Shown here: piece by piece, positions 15,608 to 24,436 of the stretch
How the letters are laid out: every line of letters starts with the position of its first letter
Position numbering within the stretch: the stretch's first letter is position 1
The notes under the pieces: model-generated
Databases searched by the model: none
What the model saw: the letters and a program-made list of their open reading frames with translations, nothing else
Told to the model about the DNA's origin: nothing
Assembly: GCF_003027925.1 (NCBI RefSeq)
Contig: NZ_PYPS01000018.1
Coordinates: forward strand, 62,001 to 126,000
Source of the DNA: Micromonospora sp. RP3T
GTDB lineage: Bacteria > Actinomycetota > Actinomycetes > Mycobacteriales > Micromonosporaceae
Direction: 5' to 3'
DNA length: 64,000 nt
Made by a program: the position numbers and the translations under genes

Positions 15608-16999
15608 TCACCTCCTCGCCGCCGCCGAGTCCAGGACCGGCCCGGTCGGCAGCAGGGACAGCAGGTTGGCGGGCACGACCCGGGCCGCCTCGACGGTGAA
15701 GCCGAGCGCCCGCACCACGTCGGCGTCGGCGACCGGGAACTTCGCCCCGGCGTCGGTGACCAGGAAGTAGCTCGTCCCGTTCAGTTGCCCGGCGCGACCC
15801 TGCCGGACCAGCCCACCCACCCCCGGCGCCACCGACACCGAGGTGGCGGTCTGCGCGGTCCGGGTCACCCCCGGCGTGTCCCCGGCGGCGGTGACCGTCG
15901 GGACCGACCGCGCGGTCACCCGGGCCGGCAGCTCCGGCGTGGACCACTGCACGCACCAGGTGTCGCCGGCCGCCGGGCTCGCCTGGACCGGCGGTCGCGG
16001 CGGGAGACCGGCCGGCAGCGCCGGCTGCTTCGACACCGGTAGCTGGCCGAGCGCCCCGGCACTGAGGTCCACCGGACGTACCGTGGAACCCGGGTAGGCC
16101 GCGGCGGTCCCCGGGTCGCCGAGCACCAGCGCGAGCGCGGTCTCGGCGAGCGGGCTGAGCCCGTCGCGCAGCAGCAGGAAGTAGCGGTCGGCGGTGCCGA
16201 CGACGCGGGCCACGAAGACCTGACCGATCCGGGTGGGTCGCCCGTCGACGACCGGTCCGGCCGCGCCCCGACCGGCGACCGGCACCGGGGTGACGTCCGG
16301 ACCCGGGGGAAGCTGGTTGAGCCAGTTCGCCGTGACCACGGGGGCCGTGGAGTAGCCGAGCACCCGCGGGATCCACGGCCGGGTAAGCGTGAAGCGTTGC
16401 CCGTCCCAGATCAGGAACAGTTGCCCGCCCGGCGAGGTCACCACGAAGCCGCCGTCCGCACCGAGCGGGGTTCCGCCGGCGCCCGGGGCGAGGGTCAGCA
16501 GGGTGCCGGCGCGCGCCGTACCGACCCGGTCCGTCCCGCCCAGGGCGCAGACACTCCACCGCGCCCCGGCCAGCCCCGCCGGCGCGGGCGGTGAGTCGGG
16601 CGCGCCGACGATGCCGATCGGCGTGCCCCGGGGTACGGAGGTCAGCGACGCGGCGGAGACGGTCACCAGGGCGGGCCGCCGGCCGAAGATCAGGGCCGCC
16701 GACGTGTAGTTGTGCACCGGCCGGAGCCGGCCGTCGACGAGCACGAACCGGCCGCCCGACTCCTTCTCGACGATCAGCGTGCCCGGCTCCCGCCAGCGGG
16801 TGGCACCCCCCGGCTTGAGCAGGCCGTAGACCACGACCCCGGCGACCATGAGGCAGCCGACCAGCAGTCCGGCGATCATCCCGGTGAGCAATCGTCGGTG
16901 CGGGTTCTCCAGCGCCTCCGGCTCGGCCATCACCAGGGCGGCGGTGAGCCGGCCGGTCATGTACGACTGGGCCTGCACCTGGTCCCGTCTCGACTGCAC
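15608..16999 (-). CDS. eccB: Type VII secretion core protein EccB
   Basis: 463 residues. The start is the GTG at 16999, chosen because it gives the family N-terminus VQSRRDQVQAQ and lies 5 nt after the eccD stop. One membrane helix (about 38-61) follows a 37-residue cytosolic tail, and the rest is the periplasmic repeat domain of EccB, with two Cys (SVCAL and TWCVQW) likely to form the conserved disulfide. EccB is part of the EccBCDE membrane pore. Length is close to the usual 460-500 residues. The open frame extends further upstream, but that overlaps eccD and is not family-like. Confidence 0.95.
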   Translation of the reverse strand: MQSRRDQVQAQSYMTGRLTAALVMAEPEALENPHRRLLTGMIAGLLVGCLMVAGVVVYGLLKPGGATRWREPGTLIVEKESGGRFVLVDGRLRPVHNYTSAALIFGRRPALVTVSAASLTSVPRGTPIGIVGAPDSPPAPAGLAGARWSVCALGGTDRVGTARAGTLLTLAPGAGGTPLGADGGFVVTSPGGQLFLIWDGQRFTLTRPWIPRVLGYSTAPVVTANWLNQLPPGPDVTPVPVAGRGAAGPVVDGRPTRIGQVFVARVVGTADRYFLLLRDGLSPLAETALALVLGDPGTAAAYPGSTVRPVDLSAGALGQLPVSKQPALPAGLPPRPPVQASPAAGDTWCVQWSTPELPARVTARSVPTVTAAGDTPGVTRTAQTATSVSVAPGVGGLVRQGRAGQLNGTSYFLVTDAGAKFPVADADVVRALGFTVEAARVVPANLLSLLPTGPVLDSAAARR

Positions 17000-17004
17000 C
17001 GCGC

Positions 17005-18402
17005 TCAGCCCCCGATCCCACGGGCGAACCGGTAGACGTCGAGCACGGCGAGGAGGACCGGCAGGACGGCCGTGGCGGCCAGCGTCTGGACCAGGTCCCC
17101 GAGCCGACCCCAGTACGGGGTGAGCCGGCGATCGGGCATGGTCCGCGCGACGAGCAGCAGCAGGGCGGAACCGAGCGACACGGCGAGCACCGGGGCGGTG
17201 ACCCGCGCCAACGGGCCGCTGGACGCCACCGCGTCGAGGGCGAGGGTGACCGCGCCGACCGCGGCGGGCGCGAGCTGGGCCAGCCGGTGCCACGCGCTCG
17301 TCATCGTCCGGGCGGCCAGGCAGCGGACCAGCGCGACCAGGCCGACCAGGGTGGCCGGTGCCCAGCCCGGTGCGATGCCGACCACGACCACGGCCACCGC
17401 CGTCGGGGCGGCGATCCCGGCGTACAGCGCGGTCATCGCCCGGTCCGCGACGGCGGCCCGGGGCAGCAGCGTGCCGCTCGGGATCGGGTCGAGGTCCTCC
17501 TGGAGATGCTCCGGCTGCGTGGGCAGCGGCGCCATCCGCAGGCCGGCGAGCCGGAAGGCGACCAGCGGCACCACCATCGTGGCCAGGGTGGCCGCCACCA
17601 GCATGGCGCCGGCCGCCTGCACCGCGGTCAGGCCGGCGAACGCGGCGAGCGCGGTCGCCCCCGCGGCGAGCAGGCCGCCCACCAGCACGGCCAGCAGCGT
17701 CGGCCGGGCGTGGGCCATCGTCGTCGCGGCGATCCCGGCGACGGCCAGGACGGCCACCGAGGCGGCGAACAGGCCCGGACCGTCCGGGCGCAGCCCGACC
17801 ACCCCGACCCGCGGGTCGACCGCGAGCAGGCCGGCCAGGCCGGCGTACCCGACGGCGGCGCCGGCGAACGCACTGCCGAACGGCCGATCGCCGACGGCGA
17901 ACGTGGCCACCAGCGCGCCGACCAGGCAGGCGGCGGCGAGCACGCCGGCCGCGCCCGCCCGGTGGCCGGCGTGGCCGGGCAGCGCGAGCGCCGCGACGCC
18001 GGTGGCCGCCAGTAGCACGGTCGCGGCCAGGGCGGCCCACCGGCTCAGCTCCGGCCGCCACCGGCCGGGCCGCTGCTTCATCCCGGTGGCGACGCCGTCG
18101 ACCAGGTCGTCGAAGTCGGCCGGCGGGATCTGCTCGGAGCGGGGACGCAGGTGGACCAGGTCGCCGTCGTGCAGGCCCAGCATGGCGACGGTGGACCCCT
18201 GGTCGAACGGCACGGCGCCGAGACGCTGCAGCACCCAGCCGCCGTGCAGCAGGCCGGTCTCGACCAGGTTCTCGCCCAGGTGCTCGACCAGCACCGGCAG
18301 CAGGTCCGACACCACCACGTGCGTCGGTACGGCCACCTCCACCTGGCGGGTGGGCCCGCAGACGGTGAGGCGGCACATCTCACCGGTGGCCGAGACAGTC
18401 AT
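17005..18402 (-). CDS. eccD: Type VII secretion membrane pore protein EccD
   Basis: 465 residues. The first 90 or so form the ubiquitin-like cytosolic domain (CRLTVCGPTRQVEV, then the HDGDLVHLRP strand), followed by about eleven hydrophobic helices, as in EccD. EccD dimers line the ESX membrane complex. It is the first gene of the minus-strand operon, and eccB begins 5 nt after its stop. No clear Shine-Dalgarno precedes the ATG at 18402; a start at the ATG near 18376 is possible. Confidence 0.93.
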   Translation of the reverse strand: MTVSATGEMCRLTVCGPTRQVEVAVPTHVVVSDLLPVLVEHLGENLVETGLLHGGWVLQRLGAVPFDQGSTVAMLGLHDGDLVHLRPRSEQIPPADFDDLVDGVATGMKQRPGRWRPELSRWAALAATVLLAATGVAALALPGHAGHRAGAAGVLAAACLVGALVATFAVGDRPFGSAFAGAAVGYAGLAGLLAVDPRVGVVGLRPDGPGLFAASVAVLAVAGIAATTMAHARPTLLAVLVGGLLAAGATALAAFAGLTAVQAAGAMLVAATLATMVVPLVAFRLAGLRMAPLPTQPEHLQEDLDPIPSGTLLPRAAVADRAMTALYAGIAAPTAVAVVVVGIAPGWAPATLVGLVALVRCLAARTMTSAWHRLAQLAPAAVGAVTLALDAVASSGPLARVTAPVLAVSLGSALLLLVARTMPDRRLTPYWGRLGDLVQTLAATAVLPVLLAVLDVYRFARGIGG

Positions 18403-18536
18403 GGCCGAATCAACGGATGGGTGCCGGCCGGGTTCATCCGGCGGCGGAAAAATCTGCTCCCGCTGACCCTCGCCCCTCGGATCGTGCGTTGTAGTCCGTG
18501 CCGGCGACCCCGTACCGCCGGCATCGGAGGTGAACG
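18403..18536. promoter_or_regulatory. Divergent eccD/eccC promoter region
   Basis: These 134 nt separate the divergent eccD and eccC genes and must hold both promoters. GGAGG at 18526-18530 is the eccC Shine-Dalgarno. I could not define -35/-10 pairs with confidence. The leftward promoter would drive the whole secretion and toxin operon. Confidence 0.6.
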
Positions 18537-21500
18537 GTGAGCACCGTCGTGTTCCGGCGCCCGGCCCGGCGGACCGGGCCGGAGACGCCCGCGGGCGAGA
18601 TCAGCCTTCAGGAGCCGCCGGTGCTGCCCGAGGTCACCCCCGGCGGCCTGCGCAGCGTCATGACGATCCTGCCGATGATGCTGATGTCCGGCGTGATGGC
18701 GATGATGTTCCTCGGCGGTGGCCGAGGGGTGCTCACCTGGGTGATGGCCGGCATGATGGGCGTCGCCATGGTCGGCATGCTGGTCGGCCAGTTGGCGATG
18801 AGCGCCGGGGAGCGCAAGCACCGGATGAGCGGCGACCGCCGCGACTACCTGCGCTACCTGTCGCAGCAGCGCAAGCGCGTCCGCAGGTCCATCGACCAGC
18901 AGCGGGAGGCGTCCGACTGGCGGCACCCCGACCCGTCCGCCCTCTGGTCGGTGGCGCTCACCACGCGGCGGTGGGAACGGCGACCCAGCCACCCGGACTT
19001 CCTGGAGGTGCGGGTGGGCACCGGCCGGCAGCGCCTGGCGACCCGGATGGCGCCGCTGCAGACCAAGCCGATCGAGGACCTGGAACCGCTGGCGGCGAAG
19101 TCGCTGCGGCGGTTCATCAACGCCTACAACACGGTCGCCGACCTGCCGGTGGCGTTGTTCCTGCCCGGCTTCCACCAGATCCGGATCACCGGCGACCCCG
19201 AGCGGCGCCGGGCGGTGGCGCGGGCGCTTGTCGCGCAGGTCGCCACGTTCCACGCGCCCGAGGAGGTCATGATCGCGGTGTGCGTGTCCGACGACGCCAC
19301 CGAGGCGTGGGAGTGGGCGAAGTGGCTGCCGCACCTGCAACACCCCACCGAGCAGGACGCGGCGGGTCCGGCCCGGCTGGCGGCCGCCAGCACGGACGCC
19401 GTGGAGCGGCTGCTGGGGGAGGACTTCCTGGCCCGGCCCCGGTGGGAGGCGGGCGCCACACCGAGCCGGGACGAGCCGTTCGTGCTGCTGGTCTGCGACG
19501 GCGGGCGGATCCCCGCCGGCTCCCGCCTGCTGTCCGGTGGATACCGCAACGCGGTGCTGATCGACCTGGGTACCCCACCGACCACGGTGCCCCGCGGCCT
19601 GCTCTGGGCCGACCTCACCGACTCCGGGCTGGAACAGGTCAAGCACGACCAGGTCGGCCGCGAGGTCCGGTCCAACCTGGCCCGGCCGGACGAACTGGCC
19701 CCGGCCGAGGCCCGTAGCCTGGCCCGGATCCTCTCGCCGTACCGGCTGAGCATCACCACCGAGCCGGCCGCCGAGGCGCTGACCACCGACTTCGACATCG
19801 GTACGCTGCTGGGCGTCGCCGACCTGAGCCACCTCGACCTGACCCACGCCTGGGCCGCCCGACCGGCCGCCCGCCGGCTGCGGATCCCGATCGGCATCGA
19901 CGCCGAGGGTGCGCCCGTCGAGCTGGACATCAAGGAGTCGGCGCTGGACGGCATGGGCCCGCACGGGATGCTCATCGGCGCCACCGGTTCCGGCAAGAGC
20001 GAGCTGCTGCGCACCATCGTGCTGGGACTGGCGATGACCCACTCGTCGGAGATCCTCAACTTCGTGCTCGTCGACTTCAAGGGCGGCGCCACCTTCCTCG
20101 GCCTGGACCGGCTTCCGCACACCTCCGCCGTGATCACCAACCTCGCCGACGAGGCCGCGCTGGTCGGCCGGATGCGCGAGGCGCTGCACGGCGAGCTGAT
20201 CCGCCGCCAGGAGCTGCTGCGGCAGGCCGGCGGGTTCACCTCGGTGCTGGAGTACGAGCGGGCCCGGGCCCAGGGTCAGCCGCTGGACGCGCTGCCGACC
20301 CTGTTCGTGGTGGTGGACGAGTTCAGCGAACTGCTGGCCACGCACCGGGACTTCATCGACACCTTCGTGATGATCGGCCGGCTCGGCCGGTCGCTCGCGG
20401 TGCACCTGCTGCTGGCCAGCCAGCGTCTGGACGACGGCCGGATCGCCGCGCTGGAGACACACCTGTCGTACCGCATCGGGCTGCGCACCTTCTCCGCCAT
20501 CGAGTCCCGCACCGCCATCGGCGTACCCGACGCGCACGAGCTGCCCACCCAGCCGGGGAACGGCTTCCTGCGGGCCGACGTGTCGTCGCTGCTCCGGTTC
20601 AAGGCGGCCTACGTGTCCGGGGCGCACCGGCCCAAGCACAAGCGGCTCGATCTCGCGGTGGTGCAGCGGCAGGTGGTGGCGTACCGGCTCGGGCACATCC
20701 CCGTCGTGGCGACCGAGCCGCCGGAGCAACCGGCGGCGGCCGGACCGGCCGACCCGCCCGACGAGCGCGGCCCGAGCGTGCTCGACGTGGTCGTGGACCA
20801 ACTGGTCGACCAGGGCCCGCCGGCGCACCAGGTCTGGCTGCCGCCGCTGCAGCGACCACCGACCCTGGACCAGCTCCTGCCGGCGCTGGCCCCCGACCCG
20901 GAGGCCGGGTTGCGGGCGGTGGGCTGGCCGGGCAACAGCCTGCTGGTGGTCCCGGTGGGCTTCGTGGACAAACCGTTCGACCAGGCCCGCGAGTTGCTCG
21001 TCGCGGACCTGTCCGGCACCGGCGGCCACCTGGGTATCGCCGGGGGCGCGCAGAGCGGCAAGTCCACCCTGCTGCGCACGTTGATCTGCGCGCTGGCGCT
21101 CACCCACAGCCCCCGCGAGGTGCAGTTCTACTGCCTGGACTTCGGCGGCGGCACGCTCGGCACGCTCGCCGACCTGCCGCACGTCGGCAGCGTCGCCAGC
21201 CGGCTCGACGCCGACCGGGTCACCCGCACCATCGCCGAGGTGAGCGCGCTGATCGCGGAGCGGGAACGGCGGTTCGCCGCCGAGGGCGTGGACAGCATGG
21301 CCGCCTACCGGGCCCGGCGGGCGGCCGGGCTGGACGACGACCCGTACGGCGACGTGTTCCTCGTGGTCGACGGCTGGTTCACGCTGCGCCAGGAGTTCGA
21401 GGCGGCGGACGCGGCGGTGCGGCAGATCGTCGCCCGGGGCCTCAACTTCGGCGTGCATCTACTGCTCACCGCGTCCCGGTGGTCGGAGGTGCACCACGGC

Positions 21501-22553
21501 ATGCGGGACCTGATCGGCAACCGGCTGGAGTTGCGCCTCGGCGATCCGGTCGACTCGGCGATCGACCTGCGGGCGGCGGCCACCGTCCCGCACGTGCCGG
21601 GGCGCGGGCTGACCGCGCAGAAGGCGCACTTCCTGGCCGCCCTGCCCCGGATCGACGGCGTCGTCGACCCGGCCGGCGTGGCCGACGGCACCCGGGCGCT
21701 CGCCGCGGCGGCCCGGGACTTCTGGGACGGTCCGGACGCACCCCGGGTACGCACCCTGCCGGCGGTGCTGCCGGCGGCCGAGCTGCCGGCGGCCGAGGGC
21801 GACCTCCGGCTGCCGATCGGCATCGACGAGGAGCGGCTGCGGCCGGTGTGGCACGACTTCGAGGAGCTGCCGCACCTCACCGTCCTCGGCGACGCGCAGA
21901 GCGGCAAGAGCAGCCTGCTGCGGTACGTGGCGGACGCGCTGGTCCGCCGCTACCCGCCACGGGAGGTGCGGATCATGGCGGTGGACTTCCGGCGGGCGCT
22001 GTTCGACCGGATCCCCGAGGCGTACCGGCTCGGCTACTCGGTGTCCGTCGACTCCACGAAGGCCACGGTGGCCGAGGCGATCGAGGGCCTGAAGCACCGG
22101 ATGCCGGGCACCGACGTCTCACCGGAGCAGCTGCGGGCCCGGGACTGGTGGTCGGGTCCCCGGCTGTACCTGCTCGTCGACGACTACGACATGATGGGCG
22201 GGCACGAGAGTCCGCTGCTGCGGCTGGTCCCGTACCTGGCGCAGGGCACCGACATCGGGTTCCACATGGTGTTGACCCGGGCGGCCGCGGGCGCGATGCG
22301 GATGTCCATGGATCCCCTGGTCCGCCGTCTGCAGGAGACGAACAGCCCGGACGTGGTGCTGTCCTGCCCGCCGGGTGAGGGCCCGTTGCTGGGCAACACC
22401 AAGCCGAGGATCCTGCCGCCGGGTCGCGCGCTGCTCTGCACCCGCCGGGGAGCGAGGGTCATCCAGACGCCGTACCTGGATCCCGGGACGCCGGCCGACG
22501 GTGTCCCCGCCGGATCCGGATCCCGGCGCCGATCAGCAGCGCCACCACCGTGA
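18537..22553 (+). CDS. eccC: Type VII secretion ATPase EccC (three FtsK/SpoIIIE domains)
   Basis: 1,338 residues from a GTG with GGAGG 6 nt upstream. Two membrane helices (about 40-60 and 64-87) precede three FtsK/SpoIIIE-type ATPase domains. Walker A lysines are K487 (GATGSGKS), K842 (GGAQSGKS) and K1124 (GDAQSGKS). The Walker B of domain 1 is VVVDEF (D594, E595), with the catalytic Glu. Domains 2 (VVDGW, D945) and 3 (LVDDY, D1215) lack it, as is usual in EccC, where domain 1 does the hydrolysis and domain 3 binds YxxxD/E signals. It is a single-chain EccCa+Cb. The 3' end overlaps the mycosin gene by 95 nt on the opposite strand. Confidence 0.96.
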   Translation: MSTVVFRRPARRTGPETPAGEISLQEPPVLPEVTPGGLRSVMTILPMMLMSGVMAMMFLGGGRGVLTWVMAGMMGVAMVGMLVGQLAMSAGERKHRMSGDRRDYLRYLSQQRKRVRRSIDQQREASDWRHPDPSALWSVALTTRRWERRPSHPDFLEVRVGTGRQRLATRMAPLQTKPIEDLEPLAAKSLRRFINAYNTVADLPVALFLPGFHQIRITGDPERRRAVARALVAQVATFHAPEEVMIAVCVSDDATEAWEWAKWLPHLQHPTEQDAAGPARLAAASTDAVERLLGEDFLARPRWEAGATPSRDEPFVLLVCDGGRIPAGSRLLSGGYRNAVLIDLGTPPTTVPRGLLWADLTDSGLEQVKHDQVGREVRSNLARPDELAPAEARSLARILSPYRLSITTEPAAEALTTDFDIGTLLGVADLSHLDLTHAWAARPAARRLRIPIGIDAEGAPVELDIKESALDGMGPHGMLIGATGSGKSELLRTIVLGLAMTHSSEILNFVLVDFKGGATFLGLDRLPHTSAVITNLADEAALVGRMREALHGELIRRQELLRQAGGFTSVLEYERARAQGQPLDALPTLFVVVDEFSELLATHRDFIDTFVMIGRLGRSLAVHLLLASQRLDDGRIAALETHLSYRIGLRTFSAIESRTAIGVPDAHELPTQPGNGFLRADVSSLLRFKAAYVSGAHRPKHKRLDLAVVQRQVVAYRLGHIPVVATEPPEQPAAAGPADPPDERGPSVLDVVVDQLVDQGPPAHQVWLPPLQRPPTLDQLLPALAPDPEAGLRAVGWPGNSLLVVPVGFVDKPFDQARELLVADLSGTGGHLGIAGGAQSGKSTLLRTLICALALTHSPREVQFYCLDFGGGTLGTLADLPHVGSVASRLDADRVTRTIAEVSALIAERERRFAAEGVDSMAAYRARRAAGLDDDPYGDVFLVVDGWFTLRQEFEAADAAVRQIVARGLNFGVHLLLTASRWSEVHHGMRDLIGNRLELRLGDPVDSAIDLRAAATVPHVPGRGLTAQKAHFLAALPRIDGVVDPAGVADGTRALAAAARDFWDGPDAPRVRTLPAVLPAAELPAAEGDLRLPIGIDEERLRPVWHDFEELPHLTVLGDAQSGKSSLLRYVADALVRRYPPREVRIMAVDFRRALFDRIPEAYRLGYSVSVDSTKATVAEAIEGLKHRMPGTDVSPEQLRARDWWSGPRLYLLVDDYDMMGGHESPLLRLVPYLAQGTDIGFHMVLTRAAAGAMRMSMDPLVRRLQETNSPDVVLSCPPGEGPLLGNTKPRILPPGRALLCTRRGARVIQTPYLDPGTPADGVPAGSGSRRRSAAPPP

Positions 22554-23670
22554 TGGCGGCGGCGAGCAGCCCGGAGCGGGCGACCGCCGGATCGGCCGGC
22601 GGGGCGGTGGCGACCGAGACGGCTCCCGTGTCGAGCCGGACCCGTCGGGTCGCCGCGCCAGGATCGAGCGTCGTCATCGCGGCGTACGGGTCGACCGTGC
22701 CGGCCGGCGCGTAGGGCGCCCGCTCGGCTGTGGCGACCAGCCGGTCCCGGACCTGCGCGGCGGTCAGCTCCGGGTGGTACCCGCGGACCAGCGCGGCGGC
22801 GCCGGCGACGTGCGCGGCGGCCACCGCCGTCCCGCCGACCGTGTAGTGGCCCGCGCCGGTCGGGCCGGGCACGACCGCGTCCTTCGCCGGGGCCAGCACG
22901 TCGAGGCCGCTCGCCGGCAGCGCCGGCACGGTGCCCCGGCCGTTCGCGTCGACCCCACCGACCGCCAGGACCTGCGGGTACGCGGCGGGATACCACACCG
23001 GCGGCGGTTGTCCCGTCGTGGACGCCGGCCCGTCGTCGACCGGCGCGACGACGAGGACGTCGCGCCCGGCGGCCCGGGTCACGGCGGCGCGCAACGCCGG
23101 GGTGTCGGCCACCTGGCCGCTGCCGACCAGCACCACGTCCGCGCCCGCGTCCACCGCGGCGTCGATGCCGTCGGCGATGGACGCCGGCGTCGTCCGGCGC
23201 TGCGGGCCGATGATCCGGAACGGCAGCACGGTGGCCTCGGGGGCCATCCCCACCACGCCCGTGCCGGGGGTGGGCCGGGCGGCCACGATCGCCGCCAACG
23301 CCGTACCCCGACCCAGGCAGTCCGACCGGGCGGGGCCGCCGGAGACCACGTCCCGGCCGGGCGCGACGGCGGCGCGCAGGCCGGCGGCGGCGCCGCTGAC
23401 GCCGGAGTCCAGGACCGCCACCCGGACGCCCCGGCCCTGGCTGAGCGAGCGGGTCAGGTACGGCGCCATCCGGGCGACCGGCCACGGGGTGCGTTCGCCG
23501 TACCGGACCGGGGACGGGCCGACGCAGCCGGTCAGCGCGGCGGGCAGGGCGGGTGGGTCCTCGTCGGCGACCGCCGGGGTGACCGCGGTGGCCAGGTGCA
23601 GAGCGGCGATCAGCGCTACGGCGGCGCACGACGCGCCGGCACGGGCCACCGGTCGGGACGAGAGGGGCAT
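22459..23670 (-). CDS. mycP: Mycosin-like subtilase lacking catalytic His and Ser (pseudoprotease)
   Basis: 403 residues with a signal peptide (about 1-36), a subtilisin-like domain and a C-terminal membrane helix (about 365-388): the mycosin layout. D88 (VLDSG) is kept. The His motif GHGT reads GRGT (R121), the Ser motif GTSxAAPHVAG reads GTAVAAAHVAG (A282), and the oxyanion AAGN reads VAPVDDG. The protein therefore cannot use the standard Asp-His-Ser mechanism. C49 and C118, matching the mycosin disulfide, remain. Mycosins also stabilise the ESX membrane complex independently of proteolysis, which could be the retained role. The gene starts 9 nt after the sigma gene, and its end overlaps eccC. 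Confidence 0.93.
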   Translation of the reverse strand: MPLSSRPVARAGASCAAVALIAALHLATAVTPAVADEDPPALPAALTGCVGPSPVRYGERTPWPVARMAPYLTRSLSQGRGVRVAVLDSGVSGAAAGLRAAVAPGRDVVSGGPARSDCLGRGTALAAIVAARPTPGTGVVGMAPEATVLPFRIIGPQRRTTPASIADGIDAAVDAGADVVLVGSGQVADTPALRAAVTRAAGRDVLVVAPVDDGPASTTGQPPPVWYPAAYPQVLAVGGVDANGRGTVPALPASGLDVLAPAKDAVVPGPTGAGHYTVGGTAVAAAHVAGAAALVRGYHPELTAAQVRDRLVATAERAPYAPAGTVDPYAAMTTLDPGAATRRVRLDTGAVSVATAPPADPAVARSGLLAAAITVVALLIGAGIRIRRGHRRPASRDPGTASG

Positions 23671-23679
23671 CGGCGCTCC

Positions 23680-24276
23680 CTACTGGTTCAGATACGTGCG
23701 CAACGCCTGCTTGGCGTAGTGGGCCCGCGACTTGACCGTCCCGACCGGGACGCCGAGCCGCGCCGCGACCTCGCTCGGGGTGCGGCCGTGGAAGTAGAGC
23801 TCGATCAGCACACCGCGCTGGTCCGGCCGCAACCGCAGCAGCGCCTCGCGGACCGCTCGCGCCGACACCACGTCGGCGATGGTGTCCTCGGACACCGACA
23901 GCTTGGTGAGATCGTCCATCACCACCTCGGACGGCCGGGACCGGCGCGACCTCAGCATGTCCACGACCAGGCGTCGGGCCACCGTGTACAGCCACGGCCG
24001 GAACGTGTCGATGTCGGTGTCACCGTGGCGGGACAGGTGACGCCAGGCGCGGACGAACGTCTCCTGCAACAGATCCTCGGCCAGTTTGCGGTCGCCCAGG
24101 GTGAGTTTGACCAGATAGTTCAGCAACTGCTTGCTGTGCAGCTCGTGCAGCCGGGTGAGCTGGGCGTCGGCCCGGCTCGTGGGGGTGGCCGCCGCCTCCG
24201 CCGGCGTGGCCTGCCGCGCCTCGCCCGACCGGCCCCGGGGCGGGTTCCAGGCGGGATGATCGGCCATCGCGGTCAT
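23680..24276 (-). CDS. ECF-type RNA polymerase sigma factor
   Basis: 198 residues. The ATG at 24276 was chosen because GGAGGG lies 5-6 nt upstream; in-frame ATGs at 24303 and 24288 give longer versions. Region 2 is about residues 45-110 (AEDLLQETFVRAWRHL, FRPWLYTVARRLVVD) and region 4 about 145-196 (LRPDQRGVLIELYF, then a helix-turn-helix with GTVKSRAHYAKQ). It resembles the SigL/SigK-like ECF groups. The next gene, 9 nt away, is the mycosin-like gene, not an anti-sigma. The nearest zinc-finger anti-sigma protein is encoded at 35883-36596. It may control the ESX locus. Confidence 0.92.
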   Translation of the reverse strand: MTAMADHPAWNPPRGRSGEARQATPAEAAATPTSRADAQLTRLHELHSKQLLNYLVKLTLGDRKLAEDLLQETFVRAWRHLSRHGDTDIDTFRPWLYTVARRLVVDMLRSRRSRPSEVVMDDLTKLSVSEDTIADVVSARAVREALLRLRPDQRGVLIELYFHGRTPSEVAARLGVPVGTVKSRAHYAKQALRTYLNQ

Positions 24277-24436
24277 CGGACCCTCCATTGTCGTCACTGT
24301 CATGACGCTCCCGTGATCCGGCCGGCGAGACATCGTTGAGCCCAGTGATTTCTTGCACGCGTGTGAACGTTTCGAACCGGTCCGACGAAGTAGCGGTGAC
24401 GGACCACTGCCCGACCGTTTCCGAAGGAGGCGTCCT

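Noticed and set aside
15540..17021. Minus 493-codon frame overlapping eccB
   Set aside because: Different register; only the eccB frame gives the known N-terminus, membrane helix and Cys pair.
22184..23995. 603-codon minus frame overlapping the mycosin gene
   Set aside because: Out of frame with the signal peptide and subtilase motifs; Arg/Gly-rich translation.
24355..24395. Possible ECF promoter (TGAAC box) before the 353-residue gene
   Set aside because: A -35-like box is present, but no convincing -10 could be fixed, so it is not listed as a feature.
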